Assembly: GCA_009838035.1 (NCBI GenBank)
Contig: VXSK01000005.1
Span: 1-64,000, forward strand
Source: Gammaproteobacteria bacterium
Lineage (GTDB): Bacteria; Pseudomonadota; Gammaproteobacteria; Steroidobacterales; Foliamicaceae
Direction of reading: 5' to 3'
DNA length: 64,000 bases
Part shown: in pieces, positions 55,833 through 64,000 of the stretch
Layout of the letters: each line of letters begins with the position of its first letter
Numbering within the stretch: position 1 is the first letter of the stretch
Translations under genes and position numbers: made by a program
Notes under the pieces: generated by a model
The model's input: only the letters and a program-made list of their open reading frames with translations
Databases searched by the model: none
Told to the model about the DNA's origin: nothing

Positions 55833-56282
55833 CTAAGGCCCCGGATGGGCTTGCAGAAGAATGGTTACCGGTCCCGAGTTGACCAGTTCCACGTCCATGT
55901 CGGCGCCATAAACGCCTGTTGCCACGCGCACGCCCAGCGCCTTCGATTCGGCCACCAGCCGGTCGAACAGCCGCCGTCCCACGTCGGGCGGCGCCGCCTT
56001 TGAAAACCCCGGCCGGGTGCCCTTGCGCGTGTCGGCCGCCAGCGTGAACTGCGACACCAGCAAGAGTTCGCCGCCCACGTCCTGCAGGCTCAGGTTCATG
56101 CGCCCGTCGGCGTCCGGAAATACGCGGTAGCCCACGATGCGCTCCGCCAGCCGCCTGGCCTGCGCATCGCCGTCGTCCCGTTCCACCGCGGCCAGCACCA
56201 GCAGGCCGCGGCCGATTTGGCCGACCACCTTTCCATCGACAGCGACTTGCGCGCGGCTGACACGTTGAAGCAGGCCGATCAT
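55833..56282 (-). CDS. dtd: D-aminoacyl-tRNA deacylase
   Basis: A 149-residue DTD that recycles D-aminoacyl-tRNA. Both family motifs are present: SQFTL (near 80) and NSGPVT (near 137), the latter with the cross-subunit Gly-cisPro. It starts MIGLLQRVSRAQV as expected. It lies upstream of tatABC and divergent from the OPT gene across 75 bp. Confidence 0.95.
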   Translation of the reverse strand: MIGLLQRVSRAQVAVDGKVVGQIGRGLLVLAAVERDDGDAQARRLAERIVGYRVFPDADGRMNLSLQDVGGELLLVSQFTLAADTRKGTRPGFSKAAPPDVGRRLFDRLVAESKALGVRVATGVYGADMDVELVNSGPVTILLQAHPGP

Positions 56283-56357
56283 GATTCAGCGGATTGGTCC
56301 CACGATTCAATGGTTGCAGCCGTATATAGTAGTCGCCTCGTTCGAGGAGGGTGTCTC

Positions 56358-58244
56358 ATGCCGCAACTGACCGTCAAGGCGATAGTAACCGGTGTAATTC
56401 TCTCAATTGTCCTGTCGGGGGCCAATGCGTATATCGGACTTTTTGCGGGGCTGACGGTGTCCGCGTCCATTCCCGCCGCGGTGATGTCCATGGCGGTGCT
56501 GAGCATGTTCAAGCGCAGCAATATTCTCGAACACAACATCGTGCAGACCGCCGCTTCGGCGGGCGAGTCGCTGGCCGCGGGCGTGATCTTCACCTTGCCT
56601 GCCTTGCTGATGCTCAACTACTGGAGTGTGTTCGATTACTGGTGGGTAAGCGTAATCGCGCTGGTGGGCGGTCTGCTTGGCGTGCTCTATACGATTCCGC
56701 TGAGGCATTCGCTCATCGTGTCGGAGAACCTGGCGTTTCCCGAAGGTCAGGCCACCGCGCAGGTGCTGAAGGCCGGACAGGAGCGTGGCGGAGAGGTCCG
56801 CTTTCTGCTCCTGGGCGCAGGATTGGGCGCGGTCGCCAAGTTGTCCGAGACCGGGCTGAAGGTGTGGGAGGGGATTGCACAGTGGGCCACTCGCGTGGGC
56901 GGCGACAGCATCGCCTACGTCGGATCCAACCTCTCTCCGGCCCTGGTTGGCGTGGGATACATCGTCGGCATCAACATCGCCAGCCTGGTGCTGTTGGGAG
57001 GACTGTTCTCCTGGAACGTGGCCTTGCCGGTTTTCGGTGCCTACTACATGGAGAACTACCCGGAGCTTGCAGCAGCCGTGGCGGACATGTCGGCCGCCGA
57101 CGCGGCATTTGCGATCTGGAGCACGCAGATTCGATACCTCGGCGTCGGCGCCATGATCATAGGCGGCCTGTGGGCGCTTTTGTCGTTGCGCGGTTCCCTG
57201 GTTGAAGCCTTCCGGCGCGGCTTCGGAAAATCGGGCGCAGCGGCGTCCATAGCGGAAACCGATCGGGACACGCCGATGCGGATCGTCGTGATCGGCGTCG
57301 CCTGCATGGCGCTGTTCATGTGGCTGATCTACTACAACGTCGTGGAAAACGCGGGCATCTCGCTGGCCATGACGCTCCTGATGGCCACTACCGGTTTCCT
57401 GTTTTCCGCGGTGGCCGCGTACATGGCGGGCCTGGTGGGTTCCTCCAATAACCCGGTATCGGGCGTAACCATCGCCACCATCCTGTTTTCGTCCCTGCTG
57501 ATGTTGTTGATGGTGGGCAGAGGCGACGTCACCGCGCCGGCGGCCGTGATCATGATCGGCGCCGTGGTCTGCTGCGCGGCTGCGATCGGCGGTGACAACA
57601 TGCAGGACCTCAAGGCCGGGCGAATGGTGGGATCAACGCCCTGGAAACAGCAGATCATGCAGGTGGTTGGTGTCGTCTCCGCCACTTTCGTGCTCGCGCC
57701 CATACTGAACGTGCTGCTCAGCGCATACGGAATCGGGCCCGCCACCGACGAGAATCCCGATTCCCTGCTTGCGCCACAGGCTACGCTGATGGCCTCGGTT
57801 GCGCAGGGAGTCCTCGGCCAGGGTGCAGACCTGCCATGGGGGATGATCTATACCGGCATAGGCGTGGGCGCCGTGATCATCATCTGCGATGAAGTGCTCA
57901 GAGTGCGAAAGGCGTCATTCCGGATGCCGGTTCTGGCCGTGGCGGTGGGCATTTACCTGCCGGTCGAATTGGCGGTTCCGATCTTCATCGGCGGGCTGGT
58001 GTCGTACATCGCCAAGCGGGCTCGCGGCGGCGAAGCGGCGCGTCCGGGTTCGCTCTACGCGGCGGGACTCATTACCGGCGAGGCCCTGATGGGCATTCTC
58101 ATCGCCGTCCTGATCGTCGGTTTCGAGAATCCGGCGCCGTTGGCGCTGGGGTTATCGGCCGGAGTGTTGCCCGGCATCGTTGCGCTTGCGGTGATCGTGG
58201 CCCTGCTGTACCGTGCTGGCGCGCGCAACAGAGCCGCAGGCTGA
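56358..58244 (+). CDS. OPT-family oligopeptide/metal-chelate transporter
   Basis: A 628-residue inner-membrane transporter with 14-16 hydrophobic segments. PQLTVKAIVTGVILSIVLSGANAYIGL is the OPT entry motif, and GSSNNPVSGVTIAT and GGDNMQDLKAGRMVG are conserved. Start ATG 56358 has GAGGAGGG upstream. Bacterial members carry peptides or chelated iron; the substrate is not readable. Confidence 0.93.
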   Translation: MPQLTVKAIVTGVILSIVLSGANAYIGLFAGLTVSASIPAAVMSMAVLSMFKRSNILEHNIVQTAASAGESLAAGVIFTLPALLMLNYWSVFDYWWVSVIALVGGLLGVLYTIPLRHSLIVSENLAFPEGQATAQVLKAGQERGGEVRFLLLGAGLGAVAKLSETGLKVWEGIAQWATRVGGDSIAYVGSNLSPALVGVGYIVGINIASLVLLGGLFSWNVALPVFGAYYMENYPELAAAVADMSAADAAFAIWSTQIRYLGVGAMIIGGLWALLSLRGSLVEAFRRGFGKSGAAASIAETDRDTPMRIVVIGVACMALFMWLIYYNVVENAGISLAMTLLMATTGFLFSAVAAYMAGLVGSSNNPVSGVTIATILFSSLLMLLMVGRGDVTAPAAVIMIGAVVCCAAAIGGDNMQDLKAGRMVGSTPWKQQIMQVVGVVSATFVLAPILNVLLSAYGIGPATDENPDSLLAPQATLMASVAQGVLGQGADLPWGMIYTGIGVGAVIIICDEVLRVRKASFRMPVLAVAVGIYLPVELAVPIFIGGLVSYIAKRARGGEAARPGSLYAAGLITGEALMGILIAVLIVGFENPAPLALGLSAGVLPGIVALAVIVALLYRAGARNRAAG

Positions 58245-58287
58245 GTTTGCGTTTCATTGGCTTTCTGACGGGGAGGATCTTTCACCC

Positions 58288-58587
58288 ATGTCCCATTACC
58301 TGGTGGCGGTGTGCCACATCACCAACTTCAACGACAACATGAAGAAATACGCCCAGCTCTCAGCCGAGCTCGTGGCGCAGAACGGCGGCGAGTACGTCAT
58401 CCGGGGCCCGGCGGAAGAAGACGTCGAGGGCGACAAGCTGGCCGGCTGCTACCTGATCGTCAGCCGCTTCCCCACCCGCGAACAGCTCGACGCCTTCTGG
58501 AAGGGCGACGAGTACCGCAACAACGTCCGCCCGCTTCGCGCCGGCACCGGAAAGTACGACATCGCGATCTACCCCTCCGCTCCCTGA
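58288..58587 (+). CDS. DUF1330-like small protein
   Basis: A 99-residue ferredoxin-like (dimeric alpha-beta barrel) protein. YVIRGPAEEDVEGDKLAGCYLIVSRFPTREQLDAFW and YRNNVRPLRAG fit DUF1330. The start ATG 58288 has GGGGAGGA upstream. It follows the OPT gene by 43 bp and may be transcribed with it. The biochemical role is unknown. Confidence 0.85.
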   Translation: MSHYLVAVCHITNFNDNMKKYAQLSAELVAQNGGEYVIRGPAEEDVEGDKLAGCYLIVSRFPTREQLDAFWKGDEYRNNVRPLRAGTGKYDIAIYPSAP

Positions 58588-58621
58588 CCCGCGCGGCTTC
58601 CTGCAGCCGCAGTCGCCGGCC

Positions 58622-59425
58622 CTAGCGAGCCGGCTTCCGGCGTCGGCGCACGTACCAGTTGGCAAGCAGGATTGCCGCAAGAACGCCCGCAATCCAGGGG
58701 TTGTAGAGTGGATGCACAAGTGAAACTATCAGAGGCTGGATAAACAGGACGAGGGGAGCGGTCAGCAGGAAAAGTTCAAATACCTGCGTATCGTTCAAGC
58801 TGTGGGTTAACGCCACCCAGGCACAAAGAGAAGCGTAGGTAGCGAGTGTTCCCAGGCGCCAGGAGCCGCATCCAATGCTGGTCGCTCCCGCCAGGAAGGC
58901 GCCGGATGCAAGCATGGCCACTTCTCTTCCGTTTGGAGCGAACCCCCGGAATTTTTGAGCCACGTGGCCGTCGAAGATGCTGCAATACCCGAAATCAAAT
59001 TCCAGCCACACGATCAAACCGAGCGTCAAACTAACCAACCCCAGAAGCGTACCAAGTCCACGCCGAAATCCGGAAAGCCATGCCGGCGCCAGCGGCTGGC
59101 CTTCGAACGTTCTGTTCTTCCGGTAATTCGCCCAAAGAAAATACCCGAGCAGGAAGCCTGCTCCGATGGCCCCACACAGGAGCACGAACTGCCAAGAATA
59201 AAAAGGTCGCCGCGCGGTGGCGGCTAATACACTGCTGCAGATCGAGAGGAAACCGGCCACCGAGGCGAGCCGCCAGGAACCATGCACAAAGGCGATGAGC
59301 GAGGCGCAAAAAGCGATCGGACCAAGAAAAAGAAAGCTGAAGCCCGATACCCAGTAGAAGATCGCCAGATTGCTGATTGCGATTGTCATGCTGATCGCAC
59401 CAGCAACGAGTCCGGAACGCTGCAT
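58622..59425 (-). CDS. Membrane protein with two internal GxWR units, unknown
   Basis: A 267-residue protein of about eight hydrophobic segments. The motif GSWRLASVAGF and the later GSWRLGTLATY suggest an internal duplication of a four-helix unit. It resembles the neighbour at 59490-60284, so the two are probably paralogues. I know no family. The local DNA is less GC-rich than the surroundings, which may mean transfer. Start ATG 59425 (MQRSG) is chosen; ATG 59440 is in frame. Confidence 0.72.
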   Translation of the reverse strand: MQRSGLVAGAISMTIAISNLAIFYWVSGFSFLFLGPIAFCASLIAFVHGSWRLASVAGFLSICSSVLAATARRPFYSWQFVLLCGAIGAGFLLGYFLWANYRKNRTFEGQPLAPAWLSGFRRGLGTLLGLVSLTLGLIVWLEFDFGYCSIFDGHVAQKFRGFAPNGREVAMLASGAFLAGATSIGCGSWRLGTLATYASLCAWVALTHSLNDTQVFELFLLTAPLVLFIQPLIVSLVHPLYNPWIAGVLAAILLANWYVRRRRKPAR

Positions 59426-59489
59426 TCTTCCCGCCCTCATTCACGCTCTCCAAATGTTTGCGTCCTGCCCGGACACTCGACACAGGTGT

Positions 59490-60284
59490 TCAGGGGTCTT
59501 GGTGTGTCATCGGTCTTTTGCGGTTCCTGGATTGCTGGTGGTGCCAGAGAAGGAACGCGCAAAGCGCGGCAAGCCCCATCAGCGGGTAGATTACCTGGTA
59601 CTCGGCCGGGCCGAACCACATGGGCATTAGAGTGGCCATCGTAGGGATTGCGAGAAATATCGCCAGCGCGGCCGTTCGCCAGGCTCCGCACAGAATCGCA
59701 ATTATTGCCCCAAGCAGTCCCAACAGCCCCATCATCGGCGTGTACATCAAACCGGGAACAGTCGCGTACAACGCACCGAAACCTGAGCTTAAGCCCGTTG
59801 TCGGCACGGAAAAGAGCATCCCGAGCGCGAACCGAAAACGAAGATCGGCGGATAGCGCGATCAGTGCCAGCGCGACACTCAATATTCCAAAGCAAACACC
59901 GAGCCGCTTGCGAACCACGCCTCTCGCCTCCGGTAATTGCCGTTGAGTTTGCGCCGCCCTGGCCCGCAGGTAATTCATGCCCAGCGGAATTGCCATCGCG
60001 GCGCCCATCATAAAAACAATGGCAGTAACCAATGGGTCAGGTTCACTTGCAAAAGGCGAGTCGGCGACCAGGGAAAACCCGGCCGGGCCTGCAGCTCCGA
60101 ACCACACGGTAAGAATCGCGAGCCGCCACGCTCCCAGGACCAAAGCGACCAGCGCCCCCAGCAAGGCCGGAAGGATCAGCACCGGGCCAGGCGTGGTCGG
60201 AGACCAGGCAACTACCGGAGCGGCTATTGCAAGCAGAAGGCTTGCGGCTCCGATGACGAAGCCGTAATGCGCCGAACGGGTCAC
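59490..60284 (-). CDS. Membrane protein with two internal GxWR units, paralogue
   Basis: A 264-residue protein with the same layout: GAWRLAILTVWFG and GAWRTAALAIFLA mark two halves, and about eight membrane segments are predicted. It ends in a basic tail QQSRNRKRPMTHQ. Its start overlaps the HhH-protein stop by 4 nt. It precedes its paralogue by 64 bp on the same strand. Function unknown. Confidence 0.72.
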   Translation of the reverse strand: MTRSAHYGFVIGAASLLLAIAAPVVAWSPTTPGPVLILPALLGALVALVLGAWRLAILTVWFGAAGPAGFSLVADSPFASEPDPLVTAIVFMMGAAMAIPLGMNYLRARAAQTQRQLPEARGVVRKRLGVCFGILSVALALIALSADLRFRFALGMLFSVPTTGLSSGFGALYATVPGLMYTPMMGLLGLLGAIIAILCGAWRTAALAIFLAIPTMATLMPMWFGPAEYQVIYPLMGLAALCAFLLWHHQQSRNRKRPMTHQDP

Positions 60285-60910
60285 CGTATGGTCATGTAGC
60301 GTTCCAGCCGGGCGACTTCGGCGTCGTCCACGTACTTTCCGATTTCACGGCGGAACTGCTCCATGTTGCGGTACGGGCGATACTCGAGAAACTCGTGCAC
60401 CATGCGCCTTCCTACGCCGGGAATGCCGGCGAAGTCGGCCTCGCTCGCGGAATTCAGGTCCAGCGGCACGAAGACATACTGTTCGAGCCGGGCAACCTCC
60501 TCGTCGTCCACATACTTGCCGATTTCGCGCCTGAACTGCTCAAGCGAACGATATGGCCGGTACTCCTCGAACTCGTGCGCCATGCGCCTGCCCACGCCGG
60601 GGATCAGGAGAATTTCATCCTCCGTGGCGGAATTCAGATTGATGGGAACGAACAGTTGCCCGTATACCTCCGCTCGCTGACTCTCGTTCAATGATCCGCT
60701 CAATAGAACGTCCAGTTCCGCCGCACCGGGAAAGGGCCGGCCATCGACGATGTCCCTCACCAGCCCGGGGTCAAGATGGATGACGCCCTCAAGCTGATCT
60801 TCGTCGGCCACGTTGGGGTTGAGAATGCTCTCGTTATTGCCGACTTGCGCCTGCGCGGCGCTCCACAAGAACGCGGTCGCCACGCAGAGGGCTGACATTG
60901 ACCGATTCAT
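60281..60910 (-). CDS. Secreted helix-hairpin-helix repeat protein
   Basis: A 209-residue protein with a signal peptide ending AQAQ (near 22), then three tandem units of 60 residues: 31-90 (degenerate), 91-150 and 151-209. Units 2 and 3 each hold the HhH motif IPGVGRRM(A/V)HEF and the matching YRPYR(S/N)(L/M)EQFRREIGKYVDD. HhH motifs usually bind DNA, as in ComEA, so an extracytoplasmic DNA-binding role is possible. Start ATG 60910 has GGGAGAG upstream. It leads the three-gene leftward unit. Confidence 0.82.
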   Translation of the reverse strand: MNRSMSALCVATAFLWSAAQAQVGNNESILNPNVADEDQLEGVIHLDPGLVRDIVDGRPFPGAAELDVLLSGSLNESQRAEVYGQLFVPINLNSATEDEILLIPGVGRRMAHEFEEYRPYRSLEQFRREIGKYVDDEEVARLEQYVFVPLDLNSASEADFAGIPGVGRRMVHEFLEYRPYRNMEQFRREIGKYVDDAEVARLERYMTIR

Positions 60911-61011
60911 TCGTGCTCTCCCGAGAATTGCCGCCATACTAGTGGCGTGCCTCAAAAGGGGTCAAGATTTTCCCGAACAACCGGCGGGAATGCCGGAACG
61001 GGACTTCGCCT

Positions 61012-61602
61012 TTGCTCCGCCGACTGATCGATTCGCCCTACCTGCTCTGGTTGCTGCTCGCGCTGCCGGGCGCGGTCACGATCTTTCGGTACGCTACGGG
61101 CGCCACGTTCTACGGGGAGGTGGTGCTGGGAACAGGAGATATCTCGGCGAAACTGCTTATCGCAACCATGGCCGTTACGCCGCTGTCACTGATGTTTCCG
61201 GGACGTTCATGGGTCAGGTGGTTGCTCAGGCGGCGGCGGTATCTCGGGGTGGCTGCGTTCGGCTACGCGGCTTTGCATACCGTCGTGTACCTGTTTCGAA
61301 AGGGCTCGTTCGGACTCATACTGGCTGAAGGCGCCGAACCCGGACTGCTCGCCGGCTGGATCGCGCTGGCCATTCTCGTGCCGTTGGCGATCACCAGCAA
61401 CGACGCCGCCGTCCGGCGCCTGCGTAGGCTCTGGAAACGCCTGCACCGATGGGTGTACGCGGCGGCCATACTGACTTTCGTGCACTGGGTCATCGAGGCC
61501 TACGATCCGGTGCCCGGACTCATTCACCTGGCCGTGCTGGCCGCGCTGGAAGGATTCAGGCTCTGGAAGACGAATCGCGGCCGGAAGCGCCGGCCAACAT
61601 GA
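61012..61602 (+). CDS. MsrQ-like ferric-reductase-domain membrane protein
   Basis: A 196-residue six-helix protein of the YedZ/MsrQ family. The heme-ligand histidines are in AALHTVVYL, LHRWVYAA and FVHWVIEAYD. Start is TTG 61012; no in-frame ATG or GTG lies upstream. MsrP, its usual partner for repairing oxidised periplasmic methionine, is not adjacent. Its 3' end overlaps the convergent thioesterase gene by 47 bp. Confidence 0.85.
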   Translation: MLRRLIDSPYLLWLLLALPGAVTIFRYATGATFYGEVVLGTGDISAKLLIATMAVTPLSLMFPGRSWVRWLLRRRRYLGVAAFGYAALHTVVYLFRKGSFGLILAEGAEPGLLAGWIALAILVPLAITSNDAAVRRLRRLWKRLHRWVYAAAILTFVHWVIEAYDPVPGLIHLAVLAALEGFRLWKTNRGRKRRPT

Positions 61603-62011
61603 AGCGCGCCTGCGCAGTTGCCACGAGTGCACCATTGTCGTCGCGAAAGGCCTTGCCTTCCATTTCCATCATGCGGCCCCGGCGGCGCAGCAGCCTTCCT
61701 TCGAGTTTCAGTCCGACCCCCATCGGCACCGCGTCGCGGTAGCGGACCTCGCAGCGCGCCGTGTGGGCGCGCTGGCCCTGCAGGAAACTCCAGTTGGCCA
61801 TGACGTCGTCCAGCAGCGAATAGAGGATGCCGCCGTGGAGCATGTCGCTGTAGCCCACATGCGTTGGACCCGGCGTGAATTCCGCGCGGCAGATCTGCTC
61901 GCCGCCTTCCTCCTCCAGCCGGAAACGCACCCTCAGGCCCCCCGGGTTGGAAGGCCCGCAGACGAAGCAATGATTGGCCGGATCCCAGAGTTCGCCGGCG
62001 TTTTTTTCCAT
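61556..62011 (-). CDS. PaaI-family thioesterase
   Basis: A 151-residue hot-dog thioesterase with a cysteine-containing N-terminal segment HCFVCGPSNPGGL and the active-site HGGILYSLLDDVMANW. Starts at ATG 62011 or ATG 62047 are both possible; neither has a clear ribosome-binding site. It is divergent from the HIT gene and overlaps the 3' end of the MsrQ-like gene by 47 bp. Substrate unknown. Confidence 0.83.
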   Translation of the reverse strand: MEKNAGELWDPANHCFVCGPSNPGGLRVRFRLEEEGGEQICRAEFTPGPTHVGYSDMLHGGILYSLLDDVMANWSFLQGQRAHTARCEVRYRDAVPMGVGLKLEGRLLRRRGRMMEMEGKAFRDDNGALVATAQARFMLAGASGRDSSSRA

Positions 62012-62085
62012 GGACTGTTTTTGTGCGCCGGACACTACGTAGGGCATGATAGAAACAAACGTGGAATGATACGCGGGCCCGACCC

Positions 62086-62520
62086 ATGACTTACGATTCC
62101 GGCAACATTTTCGCACGCATCCTGGCCGGTGAGGCCAAGTCCCACCGCGTTTACGACGATGAGCATGTTCTGGCGATCATGGATGTCATGCCGCGCGCCG
62201 ACGGCCATACGCTGGTGCTGCCCAAGGCCCCGTGCGCGGATTTTCACACGCTTCCCGCGGATGCCGTACCCGGCGTGTTTGCGGCCACTCAGAAGCTCGC
62301 GAATGCGGTCAGGCAGGCGTTCGGAGCGGACGGGGTACTGGTCACGCTGCGCAACGGCGCCGCTGCCGGCCAGGTCGTCTTCCACATGCATGTGCACGTC
62401 ATCCCCTGCCATCAGGGCCAGCCGGTGAGGCCGCCGGGGCACGCACTGGCCGATGACGAAGTTCTCGCGGAGCATGCCCGGCTGATTCGCGAGGCGCTGG
62501 CCCGCCAGCCAGCGGACTAG
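62086..62520 (+). CDS. HIT-family nucleotide hydrolase
   Basis: A 144-residue histidine-triad protein. The active site is HMHVHVIP (HxHxHxx, near 104-111), and it opens with [10 protein letters not shown] as in HinT. It probably hydrolyses nucleoside phosphoramidates such as AMP-lysine. It is followed by the acyl-CoA dehydrogenase gene after 11 bp. Confidence 0.93.
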   Translation: MTYDSGNIFARILAGEAKSHRVYDDEHVLAIMDVMPRADGHTLVLPKAPCADFHTLPADAVPGVFAATQKLANAVRQAFGADGVLVTLRNGAAAGQVVFHMHVHVIPCHQGQPVRPPGHALADDEVLAEHARLIREALARQPAD

Positions 62521-62531
62521 TCGCGGGACTT

Positions 62532-63686
62532 ATGCCTGCAAGTCACCTCAAGTGGCCGTTTTTCGAGCAACGGCATGGCGACCGGCAGCGCAGGCTGGAC
62601 GCCTGGTGCGGCGAGCAATCCTGGGAGCAGGAACCGGCCGCCGCCGAACTGGACGCAAGCTGCCGGGACATCGCCGCCCGCCTTGGCGAGGCCGGGTTCC
62701 TGAAGTTCGCAGTTCCGCAGCCGTTCGGCGATGATGCCGGCCTTGACGCCCGCAGTCTGTGCCTGATGCGCGAGACCCTGGCGCGGCACGAGCCCCTGGC
62801 CGATTTCGTCTACGCGATGCAGGTTCTCGGCAGCGCGCCTATCAGCCTTTACGGGAACTCCCCACAGAAGGCGGCATGGCTGGGCGATGTTGCCGCGGGG
62901 CGGAAGATCGCGGCCTTTGCGCTCTCGGAGAAGGAAGCGGGTTCGGATGTCGCCGCCATGACCATGCGCGCGGAGCGGCGCAATGGCGACTACGTGCTCA
63001 ATGGCGCCAAGGCCTGGATTTCGAACGCCGGAGTTGCCGATTTCTACGTCGTGTTCGCCCGGACCGCCGAAGGCAAGCGGGGTTTCAGCGCGTTCGTGGC
63101 GCCGGCCGATACGCCCGGCCTCCGGGTCGCCGAGCGCACTCCGGTCATTGCGGCGCATCCGCTGGGCAACCTTGAATTCAGCGACTGCCGGTTGCCGTCC
63201 TCCTCGATGCTGGGTGCGCCGGGAGACGGGCTGCGCGTAGCGCTCGGCACTCTGGACCTGTGCCGTTCCACCGTGGGCGCGGCCGCGCTGGGCATGGCGC
63301 GCCGGGCCTACGGTGAAGCGCTGCAGAGAGCACGGCGAAGGGAGCTGTTCGGCGGGATCCTGGGCGACTTGCAGCTCACGCAGGCGGCCCTGGCCGATAT
63401 GGCGACGTCCATCGACGCGGCGGCCCTTCTGGTGTACCGGGCCGCCTGGACGCGCGATTCGGGGCAGGAGCGAATAACCCGCGAGGCTTCGATGGCCAAG
63501 CTGTTCGCGACCGAGCACGCGCAAAAGGTGATCGACCGCGCGGTGCAGTTGTTCGGCGGCGAGGGGGTCCGGGCCGGTTCCGTCGTGGAGCGGCTGTACC
63601 GCGAGATACGTGCGCTGAGGATTTACGAGGGTGCAAGCGAGATTCAGCAATTGCTGATCGCGCGCCACGAGCTCCAGGAAAACTGA
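62532..63686 (+). CDS. Acyl-CoA dehydrogenase
   Basis: A 384-residue flavoenzyme with [15 protein letters not shown], the [20 protein letters not shown]-binding segment and the catalytic Glu in [16 protein letters not shown]. It introduces the alpha-beta double bond in an acyl-CoA. The specific substrate is unclear. It is followed 7 bp later by a TonB-dependent receptor gene. Confidence 0.93.
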   Translation: MPASHLKWPFFEQRHGDRQRRLDAWCGEQSWEQEPAAAELDASCRDIAARLGEAGFLKFAVPQPFGDDAGLDARSLCLMRETLARHEPLADFVYAMQVLGSAPISLYGNSPQKAAWLGDVAAGRKIAAFALSEKEAGSDVAAMTMRAERRNGDYVLNGAKAWISNAGVADFYVVFARTAEGKRGFSAFVAPADTPGLRVAERTPVIAAHPLGNLEFSDCRLPSSSMLGAPGDGLRVALGTLDLCRSTVGAAALGMARRAYGEALQRARRRELFGGILGDLQLTQAALADMATSIDAAALLVYRAAWTRDSGQERITREASMAKLFATEHAQKVIDRAVQLFGGEGVRAGSVVERLYREIRALRIYEGASEIQQLLIARHELQEN

Positions 63687-63693
63687 CGCCGTG

Positions 63694-64000
63694 ATGCGCC
63701 GGTATCGGCAGTACGCCCTGCCATGGCTGCTTGCGCTTGCCCAATGCCTGCTGCTGCCTGCCGTCCATGCCCAGGACAGCAACGGCGCCAGCGCCGATGT
63801 CGAGGAAATCGTGGTGACCGCGCAGCGGCGTCCCAGCGATGCACAGAGCGTGGGACGCAGCCTCAGCGTGCTGGACCTTGAGCGCCTCGGCGGACTGCCC
63901 GGACAGACGCACGTGCAGGAGGCGCTGGCGCGGGTGCCCGGCGTGAACCTGCAGCGGGGCAACGGACAGGAGTACCTGCCGGCGCTGCGTTCGCCGGTGC
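63694..64000 (+). CDS. TonB-dependent receptor, 5' part only
   Basis: The first 102 residues of an outer membrane receptor that runs off the window. Signal peptide about 1-26 (ending VHAQ), then VEEIVVTAQRRPSDAQSVG and a plug start with LAQ-free QEALARVPGVNLQRG. It begins at ATG 63694, with GTG 63691 also in frame, 7 bp after the acyl-CoA dehydrogenase stop, so the two are probably co-transcribed. Confidence 0.88.
   Translation, partial: MRRYRQYALPWLLALAQCLLLPAVHAQDSNGASADVEEIVVTAQRRPSDAQSVGRSLSVLDLERLGGLPGQTHVQEALARVPGVNLQRGNGQEYLPALRSPV

Noticed and set aside
1..64000. CRISPR arrays, tRNA/rRNA genes, integrases or phage genes
   Set aside because: No regularly spaced repeats, cloverleaf-like sequences, rRNA segments or recombinase motifs were noticed on either strand. 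A covariance search was not possible here.

Overview
The window is GC-rich, densely coded bacterial chromosome with no rRNA, tRNA, CRISPR array or recognisable transposase. It most resembles a heterotrophic, aerobic Gammaproteobacterium: coaD-rsmD-ftsE-ftsX lie close to mutM, two TonB-dependent receptors carry the EEVVVTAQ-type plug start, and there are tatABC, heme A synthesis genes, GTG/TTG starts and many 4-nt start/stop overlaps. The arginine genes are of the acyl-ornithine carbamoyltransferase type known from Xanthomonas and Bacteroidetes. No marker fixes a genus.

Layout. 0.1-7.4 kb: a polar amino acid ABC transporter whose binding protein and two permeases are on + while the ATPase sits on - behind ctaA, ctaB and an SDR gene. 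7.5-12.1 kb: a Prc-like protease homologue that seems to lack its catalytic Ser/Lys, then a TonB-dependent receptor. 12.2-15.8 kb: a GCS2 carboxylate-amine ligase overlapping a copper P-type ATPase. 16-18 kb: acyl-CoA carboxylase beta subunit and a MaoC hydratase. 18.1-22.3 kb: htpX, an FAD oxidoreductase, a nitrilase-family amidohydrolase and a small unknown. 22.4-27 kb: sugar-acid catabolism (kdgK, manD, aldehyde dehydrogenase) around a SOUL gene. 27-32.2 kb: ilvD-ilvB-ilvN-ilvC. 32.3-37.6 kb: a MacAB/outer-membrane-factor efflux system and an RDD protein. 37.8-43.9 kb: an MBL hydrolase, mutM, gamma-glutamyltransferase, coaD, rsmD, ftsE and ftsX. 43.9-44.9 kb: a YadG-like ATPase. 44.95-45.3 kb: a repeat-rich stretch. 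45.3-53.9 kb: an arginine operon (argR, argG, an unknown P-loop gene, argC, argD, argF', argB, argH, a thioesterase). 54-58.6 kb: a small lipoprotein, tatCBA, dtd, an OPT transporter and a DUF1330 gene. 58.6-60.9 kb: two internally duplicated membrane proteins and a tandem-repeat HhH protein. 61-64 kb: an MsrQ-like protein, a thioesterase, a HIT protein, an acyl-CoA dehydrogenase and the 5' end of a second TonB receptor.

How they fit together. The arginine and branched-chain amino acid operons are nearly self-contained. The arginine cluster lacks visible genes for making N-acetylglutamate and for removing the acyl group, and an unrecognised P-loop protein is translationally embedded in it. 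ManD and KdgK form two consecutive steps of hexuronate degradation (mannonate to KDG to KDPG).

The most novel structural signal is a pair of about 106-109 bp elements at 22300-22405 and 45144-45252. Each has perfect 29-bp inverted arms around a conserved core of about 50 nt with small hairpins. The arm sequences are unrelated between the two copies. Both lie just upstream of a gene or operon.
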